Assembly (NCBI GenBank): GCA_034401135.1
Contig: JAWZSP010000005.1
Location: forward strand, 1,922,001-1,986,000
Origin: Volutella citrinella
Lineage: Eukaryota > Ascomycota > Sordariomycetes > Hypocreales > Nectriaceae
Reading direction: 5' to 3'
Length of the DNA stretch: 64,000 nucleotides
Part shown: piece after piece, positions 57,372 to 64,000 of the stretch
Position numbering within the stretch: position 1 is the first letter of the stretch
Layout of the letters: each line of letters starts with the position of its first letter
The notes under the pieces: generated by a model
Databases searched by the model: none
What the model saw: only the letters and a program-made list of their open reading frames with translations
Told to the model about the DNA's origin: nothing
Translations under genes and position numbers: made by a program

Positions 57372-59818
57372 TCAAAGCCATTTGATCTTGGCAACGTGAT
57401 CCGTCTTCTTCTTGCTGGGCTTGACGAAACCTAGAGCCCTCAACTCGGCCAGGCCACGGTAGAACATAACCAAGGTTTTCCGCTCATCCGCTTCCTCTTC
57501 CCTAACCATGGCAGAGAACGCCAGCCAGAGATCCGCCACGTTGATGAGGCTCCCGGTTTCGAGATACAAACGGTATAATAGCGTCGTTGCCGGAAGTGTC
57601 GCCCGGAAGCCTTCATCCACGGGCTTGCAGCATGCGCATCCAAGGTAGTCGTGTGGCCGCGTCAGACTTCGCTCCAGAACGTTTCGAGGCTTCGGTACGA
57701 AAACATCTCGTGAGGGAGTCCGCGAGTCGTATAGCCAGCTTTCCGAGAGCAAGGCCGAGTCGAGACTAGGAGCATGGATCTGTGTAAGCAGCTGTGTAAT
57801 TTCGTCGACAATCTTGGTGAATTGCTTGTCCTCGTCGGTTAGTGTTGCGGAATCCTGGCTAAGCTGAACCCGTTGCGCAATCACTGTAGTCCGCATGACC
57901 TTGCTGTGACCGCTGTATCTGCTGCGCAAAACGAGGCCCTGGCCCTCTGCTATCTCGTGCAGAGCCTGCAACTCGCCAAGTTGCTCCGTGAGCGCGTTCT
58001 GGAGAGCAAGGTGCTTCCCTCCAGCTGCAGCTCCGAGTCTCAAGGCATTGTCGCCGTCTGCCAGCAGGGAAATTATGCGGCGGAGCATCGTAAGAAGCTC
58101 AAGGGCTTCTTTGCGCCGCACGGCATCAAGAATGATTGAGTCCTCTGGAATGCTGATGCCTTCATTCATGGCGTTGACGTAGGCTGCTGAGAATCCAGTC
58201 CCAGCTGCGCTGGTGGCCTGAACAATCAATAAAGCACGGATAAGATCGCCAACTTGCTCTTGGCCATTGGCGACTGCATTTTCCGTGGTCATGGCCAAAT
58301 ATTTGTCATCTTCCAGGAGATTCTTCGCATGTTGCAACTCTTCCGGATTGCCAGACTCGACTGCTTTCTCTACGTGATTGCGAAAAGACGCTGTATTTCG
58401 AATAGCCTCGAAATGTTCGGCTTGCATACTTGCAGATTCGAATCCGGAGGAGGTCAAGACACAGAGCGGGTTTGCGTAGAAATGGCACATGTATGCGTAC
58501 TACTGCAGTTAGTACACTACGTGGTGAACATCACATCAAGGCAAGGATGGATGGGTACCTTCAAAGACATAACAAATGTTTGGATGCCCGCGACGTGATC
58601 ATGCTGCCGATCAAGCATGCCACGAAGAAGCGAGGGGCCAATTTGTATCGGCGCATCGGCCGCTGCGACTGCCGCTCGAAACACAGTCTCTAGAATTGTA
58701 GCTGCTTGAATGACGTCGAATTGTGCACCGTAAATGAGTTGACAGGCCAATTTCAAAAGTCGTGCTTGGAGCAGTTCCACAGATGTTGCAATGCCGAACA
58801 GCAGAGTAAATGGAATGCGTGGGCGCCAGGAACTAAGCATCGTTAGCAGATCTAGAAATGGCTTTCATGGGGGACCATGTTTACCTGAACAAAATGATTA
58901 AATCCGAAAGTAGACTGCTGTCAAAGCCCTCGCTGTCCTGGAATGCCACATAGACATGCTCACAGTTTTGAGGGGCGATGCAAGCGTGCAGAGCCTCGAG
59001 ATCGTAGTCGAGATATCGATGACCCTACAATCGGTGAGTACTTTTACTTCCAGCCGGCGTCAAAGGAGATCATACCCCTCGGTCGTCGCCGACCTGAATG
59101 TCATCATTCTCATCATCCACTGCCTTGGCAGTGACCTCGCGGATGATCCTCTTTAGCGTCCCCTTCAGGGTCGACGTTTCGGAGGATCGCAGCCGCACAA
59201 ATTTGCTAGGTGTGGACCGTTGCAGCGTCTCCGATAGTTGTTCAAACAGGAGGTCCTGAGAGGCGATGTTTGGCCCGGTGATGATAAAGGCCGAAGGGAT
59301 TTTATCCTCGCTGTTGGCGTTAGGCGTTGTCCAGGCAAACGGGGCAGGGGAGAAAGATGCTTACCTAGACACATTCGCCTCATCCACGAATGAACTCACT
59401 TGGTCGAGAGTTGCCTGGTTAGCGCTCCTCAGGATAGTCTGCACAGATTTATTTTGATTAGCATCTTATTAAACCAAGGGGAGAAGGAGACTAACCTTGA
59501 TCCGCTCATCAATCTTGGCCCAGCTTTGCTCGAACAGTGTCTCGCGAAGCTGCACAAACGCGGGTTTCTCGGCGCCGTTCAGAAGGGGCACGAATGGAGA
59601 ACCAGTCTCCAGGGGCTCGGTAGCCTTATGGGTCTGTTTGGAGACCCGGCGGCGCTTCGAGGCTCTTTCATTACGTGACCCAGTCCCCTCGGGATCAAAG
59701 ACGTATGCCACCTGGCGTTTTTGTCAGGACGTCAAACATAATAAATGCGGTTTGAGAGTTGTTTTACCTGATGGTCTTCCTGTCTGTAGGTCTCTCCGTC
59801 TACGTCGTCACGAGTCAT
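57372..59818 (-). CDS. orc3: ORC3, origin recognition complex subunit 3
   Basis: Subunit of the hexameric complex that marks replication origins and loads MCM. Seven exons: 59818-59768, 59711-59496, 59438-59365, 59310-59076, 59024-58885, 58832-58559 and 58499-57372, joining to 705 residues. The N-terminus has AYVFDPEG and a basic KRRRVSKQ stretch. An AAA+-like region without a good Walker A follows (SAFIITGPNIASQDLLFEQL, HRYLDYDLEALHACI, VYVAFQDSEGFDSSLLSDLI, IPFTLLFGIATSVELLQARL, GPSLLRGMLDRQHDHVAG). The C-terminal winged helix ends LYLETGSLINVADLWLAF ... LAELRALGFVKPSKKKTDHV. Every intron restores conserved text, for example FSSWRPRIPF and the YAYMCHFYANPL junction. Two ACGCGT boxes lie upstream. 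Confidence 0.93.
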
Positions 59819-59889
59819 CTTTGAGACCTTACAAGTTGCCAAAGGCGTTCGTTTGGGGAATTGGTGTTGGGCAAGGGATGTTCAACTAG

Positions 59890-59917
59890 ACGCGTTCCAG
59901 CCGAAATTGTCACGCGT
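59890..59917. promoter_or_regulatory. two MluI cell-cycle boxes (ACGCGT) upstream of ORC3
   Basis: ACGCGT at 59890-59895 and 59912-59917, that is 72 and 94 bp before the ORC3 ATG and 22 bp apart (about two helical turns). MBF binds this site to switch on replication genes at G1/S in yeasts (established knowledge). Confidence 0.5.
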
Positions 59918-60184
59918 TCTGCGCACTGTGCGAATGCACTGTACATATTCTCATCACTCTCTTGCGGATGAAATCATCTCCTGCCACGTCGTCTAGGGAG
60001 GGTCAAGGTGAGTAAGTACCGGTACTCAGGAGGTTGCATTGACGCTCGTCCTATATTAGGGAACATCTAATTTTCGCATTCTCCATATGTATGCTGCAAA
60101 TCTCCAGAACTCGAGCCATTGCGCCCCAGTCCCCATACGTAGCCGTGAAAGTCGGAGATGTGACGACCTAACCCATGCATTCCA

Positions 60185-60212
60185 CCCCCCCCCCCCCCCC
60201 CCCCTCCCCCCC
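60185..60212. repeat. poly-C tract
   Basis: Twenty C, one T, then seven C; lies about 370 bp upstream of the ORC3 ATG and beyond the PWWP gene stop. The length may be uncertain. Confidence 0.85.
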
Positions 60213-60616
60213 AAACGAAGCCCAATCATGCCCTCGACATCAATAGCATTCTCTTCATCATTGGCTCTCCTTCCCGTGGTGAGAATCGAAGGGCTTTTTT
60301 TCTTGATATAATATCCCCGGTCGTCATTTATACAGCCCAGCCTCCCTCAGCTACCAACTGCATGTGTTCTCAACTCCATGGACCGAAGACCTTGTGCTCA
60401 CAGGACAAGCTGCTGCACCGTTGGTTTCAAGCCGCCAACGTCGGTGATATTGATCCGTGCAGCCCCGAGGCAGCCGAAGCCAGTGTTTTTCATTCGAGAC
60501 GAGAAACCCGAAACCCTTGCGCCAAGATACGACAAAAAATTGAGAGAGAAAGAGCAAAAACGTAACCTGCTTAGCAAATTCACTCGCCATCACCAAATTA
60601 AAAAACGCGTCCGACT

Positions 60617-62698
60617 CTAAGCGGTAGCTTCGACGGGCTCTGGAGGAACCACAGACTATGATTTCCCTCGTCAGTATCGTGTTCTTTTGATAGATGTCGT
60701 GCTCAGCTCACCTCATCAGCAGTCTGATCGCTTTCCTTCTCGGCCGCAGGCTTTTCCTGCTCGTCCTTAGTTTCCGCGACGGCAGCCGACTTCTTGTTAT
60801 CGTCGGTAGCCTGAGGCTGTTCGTCCTTCACTCCATTGGCCTCGGCCTTTTTCTCATCGCTCTTGCCTTCCGACTTGCCGTTCACCCCATTGGTGGCAGT
60901 GGATGCGTCGTTGGCAATTAGCTTGTTCCACTTTTCAAGCAGTGATCGGGATCGATCCTTGAACTTGAACTCGTCCTCTCGAGGAATTGCCTCCAGTTTC
61001 AGGATTCCCTTGAAGACCTTGTTGATCTTTGTAGCACGCATAATGGCCAGATCCAGATCATTGAAGTTCTCAAGCATCGTGATGTAATCAGACATTTGCT
61101 TCATCTCAGCCTCTTGAGGTTGTTGATCCCGAGTCAGGAGACCCTTCTGAAGCTTGTGTCGCAAGTACAGGACCTCTTTCTAAAACGGGCGTTAGAATAG
61201 CGGAATTGTAAACGCAAAATGAATGGGGAATAGCTGACCTGCTTGCGCTCATGTCGCTCTTCGGGAGTCATCTTGGGCTCCTTAGGCGCCTCAGACTTCT
61301 TATCCGTTGCCTTCTTGGACTTGACCTTGGCCTTAACAGAGTCGTCCTTGGCCTTGGGAGTGCCATTGGAAGCCTTGGGAGTAGACGTGTTAAGCTTGAT
61401 CTTTGGCTTCTTGACGGAATCCGAGCGCTGGGGGGTCTGATGTTTGGCCAAAGTCAGCTCTCGAAGCTCTCGAGTATCGAAATGGAGAGGAAAGGGACTC
61501 ACGCTGACGGCTTCTTCGGCCTTTCGCTTCTTGGAGGACTTGGGCTTCTCCTGTTCTTCGTCCGCATCCAACATGTCCACATCCTCGTCGTCTGCTGCTG
61601 CCTTGGCCTTGCCCTTCTTCTTCTTGGGGGTAGCGGCTGCTTCCAATCGGGCTTCCTCTTGGGCAATGAGCTCCTCGTGAAACTTGTTGAGGATGTCTTT
61701 GTAATGTTCGACAGGGTGATTCTCAGCAGCGAGGTGGTAAGCCTCCTTCAGGTCCTTTCGCATCTTCTCAGTGATAAGATCCTCGGCCTTGTCAGGGTTG
61801 AGCTCGGTAAGGCTGGTGTTGGGTCTCCAGGAGCTATGCAGCAGATTAGCCAAAGAGCGACCGGAGCATGGTTAGTCGACCTACAATTCGTTGGTGTACA
61901 GGAACATGACAGGGAAGGAACGGTCGTTGACCTTCTTGCCGCCATCGGCGTAGGCCTCGGAGAAGGTGCCATCAGGACGGGCGGCAGCCACGGGGCGGTT
62001 ATTGACGAGGGCCTGAGGAAGCATTGACTCGTCGCAGATGATTACCGGCCAGGCCGGGTGTCCCTTGAGCTTGACCAAAAAGTGGTCACCAGGCTTCGCA
62101 TCAATATGCGTCATCTTGGCCTTGGATGCTTTTCTGTTGAGCGTCTTGCCCTTGGTTTCTCCGGCAGCGGACTTGCGTCGGCCCTTGGCCTTGGCAGAGG
62201 GTGTTTCGGCGGACGCGCTGGCAGGCGCGGCCTCATCATCAGCAGGTGGAGCCGAGCTACCCTCCTCGGCAGCTGTGGCGTCGGCAGCATCTTTCGTCTC
62301 GGCGTCGCCGCCCTCTGTTGTGTTTTGTTCGCCTTCAGTGGCCTTTTCGGTCGCGGATTCGGCAGGCTTGTCCTCATTTGCGGACTTCTTGGTTTCTAGA
62401 ACGCGCCGCTGCGTCAGCGCGGTTCGGGTAAACAGGGAAAACGCGCCGGGAGGCAACCACCACGGCGCAAACCATGCTTCCCACAAAAGCAAGCTCCAAC
62501 TGCGCGAATTGCGCAACGCATAGGGAATCAAGACTTACCGGCTGCGCGATCAGCATCCGCGTTTGTAGCATCGTCGGCGATCTTGGTGGCGCCGTCTTCC
62601 AGAGTAGTCTCAACTGCCTTGGTCTCCTTGCCAGCATCGCCCTGAGCATCGGCAATAGGCGCCGCGGCGTCGGGCTTCTCTGTTGTCTGCTCTGCCAT
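60617..62698 (-). CDS. PWWP-domain chromatin protein with a LEDGF-IBD-like domain
   Basis: Exons 62698-62539, 62395-61885, 61833-61503, 61436-61239, 61179-60712 and 60655-60617 encode 568 residues. An acidic, Ala/Glu/Thr-rich N-terminus (1-145) precedes a PWWP domain at about 150-240 (PGDHFLVKLKGHPAWPVIIC, SFPVMFLYTNEFSW). The middle is Lys-rich (AATPKKKKGKAKAA, SSKKRKAEE). At about 401-490 lies a helical bundle (LYLRHKLQKGLLTRD, MLENFNDLDLAIMRATKINKVFKGIL, FKFKDRSRSLLEKW) like the TFIIS N-terminal/IBD fold of LEDGF and HDGF-like proteins. PWWP domains read H3K36 or H4K20 methylation (established knowledge). The target here is unknown. Nuclear location is likely. Donor GTCAGC of intron 4 is unusual but keeps the frame. 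Confidence 0.88.
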
Positions 62699-63513
62699 GG
62701 CGGAAGAGGGTGGTTTCCAAGATGTCTGAGTGTCACGAGTCACTGGGGCTTGAGAGCTGATACAAGCTTGGGCAAAAGATAGGCGAACGCGTTGCGGGTC
62801 GCGTGTGGCGTGGGGACAATGGAGCGCAAGGTTTGCGGCGCGATGAAAGTGAGGTTTTGACGATAGGTTGCGCAATTGAAGATGTCAACTCCTCCCGCGT
62901 TGTGCTGTGGGTTGGGGTGACGAAGGAAAAACACTGGCGGGAGATGATGGGCTGGACAGGGAAACAGTTCAACGTCACCGAAAGGTGTGTCACGTGACAC
63001 AATATCTCACCCAGACGGCGCGCGGCGTCATTAGCAAGGGCGACGAAACGCTTCGCCCGCCCGTGGACCTTCCAACCAACCACGGTACCGTCTGCACAAT
63101 GCCAGCCGTGGCATCAAAGCCACACGCGTCTGCAGCCACTCCCTTGATATGGGCCTCATTCTCGATTCTCGTTTCATCCCGGCCTCTGGTCTCCCACCCG
63201 CCTGATGGTCCATGCAGCACCAAACTGATCCTAGCGTAGATGCGACGTTGTCGGTTAGCTGGGACAAAAGTCTCTCGTGGCTCGCAACTCTTGTCGCACC
63301 ACCTCACCTCTATACGAGTGCGCTTGAATCCAGAAAACAAAACTCAAAGCGCTCATCTCACTGATATCGACCAAACGGCTGTGCAGCGTCGTATTGGCTA
63401 GTTGCAAATTCATCATCTATTCGCGTGCGATGTCGGTTGTAGATAGTCTGCCATATTGTACACGGCCATCCCTGGCAGGGGTTGGGAGGGGGCAAAAGGG
63501 ATCTTTGCGCGTC
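62699..63513. other. intergenic: PWWP promoter and BRR2 3' flank
   Basis: About 815 bp; contains the 16-bp palindrome at 62986-63001 around a CACGTG core. No gene seen. Confidence 0.6.
62986..63001. promoter_or_regulatory. 16-bp palindrome TGTGTCACGTGACACA
   Basis: Perfect palindrome centred on CACGTG, about 290 bp upstream of the PWWP gene. It matches Cbf1/bHLH-type GTCACGTGAC sites. Confidence 0.45.
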
Positions 63514-64000
63514 CTAATCCTCGTCCTCGTCCTCGTCCTCGTCCTCCTCATCCACATCCATACTTTCGGCTGCCGTGACCGAAAACTCCCGTTCCTGGTC
63601 CACGCCCACGTAACTGTCACTCATCAGGAACAACTTCAGATTGTGCTCACCTGGTGACGGTACTGTGTACTCAAGACGAACATTGAGTTCACGGCCAATC
63701 GTCACTCGCTTGATAGCCAGCAAACTCTTGGTCTTTTCGTCACCTACCACAAGCCACCAGTTTTCAATCTTCTGAGGAGGGTAGAACGGCGCATGCACAG
63801 TTTGGTCATGGCTCTCGTCCTCCTCGTCCAGGTTCCGCGAGATCTTGACGCTGAGATACGCTGGCTCACCAGCCCTAATCTCATCTTCATCTAAGATCTC
63901 GTGCTCAAGCTCGAGATCGGGGTATTTGTCGTTCGTGAAGTTGGCAGCTTGGGCAAGTTGACTCTGTGACAACCCAAGGCGGCTTACTAGCTTCTTGTAG
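63514..64000 (-). CDS. brr2: BRR2, U5 snRNP RNA helicase (3' end only)
   Basis: C-terminal 161 codons of the spliceosomal DExH helicase that unwinds U4/U6; the rest lies beyond the right edge. The visible part is the end of the second Sec63 unit, with its FN3-like domain: KLVSRLGLSQSQLAQAANFT, PDLELEHEILDEDEIRAGEP, VHAPFYPPQKIENWWLVVGD, LLAIKRVTIGRELNVRLEYTV, HNLKLFLMSDSYVGVDQER. It ends in an Asp/Glu repeat from (GAT/GAC GAG) codons, as in many fungal BRR2 proteins. The frame is open to the window edge with no intron seen in this part. Confidence 0.92.
   Translation of the reverse strand, partial: YKKLVSRLGLSQSQLAQAANFTNDKYPDLELEHEILDEDEIRAGEPAYLSVKISRNLDEEDESHDQTVHAPFYPPQKIENWWLVVGDEKTKSLLAIKRVTIGRELNVRLEYTVPSPGEHNLKLFLMSDSYVGVDQEREFSVTAAESMDVDEEDEDEDEDED

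Larger units (their letters stand above)
59819..60616. other. intergenic: ORC3 promoter and PWWP gene 3' flank
   Basis: Contains the MluI boxes at 59890-59917 and the C tract at 60185-60212. No gene seen. Confidence 0.6.

Overview
This 64 kb window is nuclear DNA of a filamentous ascomycete, most likely a Sordariomycete and plausibly Hypocreales. The genes are split by short introns (about 50-160 nt) with GTRNGT-type donors, CTRAY branch points and mostly CAG/TAG acceptors. The proteins are recognisable fungal housekeeping factors, and intergenic spaces range from 40 bp to 6 kb. The genus assignment is inference. No operons, rRNA, tRNA, transposon or CRISPR array could be supported. Exon limits were placed by hand from splice signals, reading phase and family knowledge.

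Left part (1-31 kb), mostly on the minus strand: the 5' part of ALG12 (runs off the left edge); a CreB/USP12-46-type deubiquitinase; mitochondrial phosphate carrier; a small CBS-domain protein (+); a calycin-like conserved protein; an SDR-type Rossmann protein; F-actin capping protein beta; a BAH-PHD chromatin protein resembling the Polycomb effector EPR-1; and the vacuolar efflux permease ATG22. Two stretches, 4266-9627 and 17449-23524, carry no recognisable gene.

Middle (31-47 kb): a GRGGAGN (DUF3602/Par32-like) protein; a CHORD-CS co-chaperone with a possible heat-shock element; a glutaredoxin-like protein that converges on an HpcH/HpaI aldolase only 40 bp away; RNA polymerase II subunit RPB7; an Mpo1/DUF962 dioxygenase; a Cys-rich protein of unknown role; and the most unusual gene of the window, a secreted 610-residue precursor at 42448-44341. 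It has a signal peptide, repeated KR processing sites and six homologous modules of about 45-76 residues. Each module pairs an Ala/Met/Gln/Glu-rich helix with an amphipathic, usually cationic helix. It looks like a Kex2-processed repeat protein that releases a family of helical peptides.

Right part (47-64 kb): the large subunit of arginine-specific carbamoyl-phosphate synthase with upstream TGACTC sites; NPL4; SEC66; an uncharacterised conserved protein; ORC3 with two MluI cell-cycle boxes; a PWWP protein with a LEDGF-IBD-like domain; and the 3' end of BRR2. Apart from shared intergenic promoters the genes do not form an evident pathway cluster. In particular no UstYa/DUF3328, tyrosinase or peptidase gene accompanies the repeat precursor.
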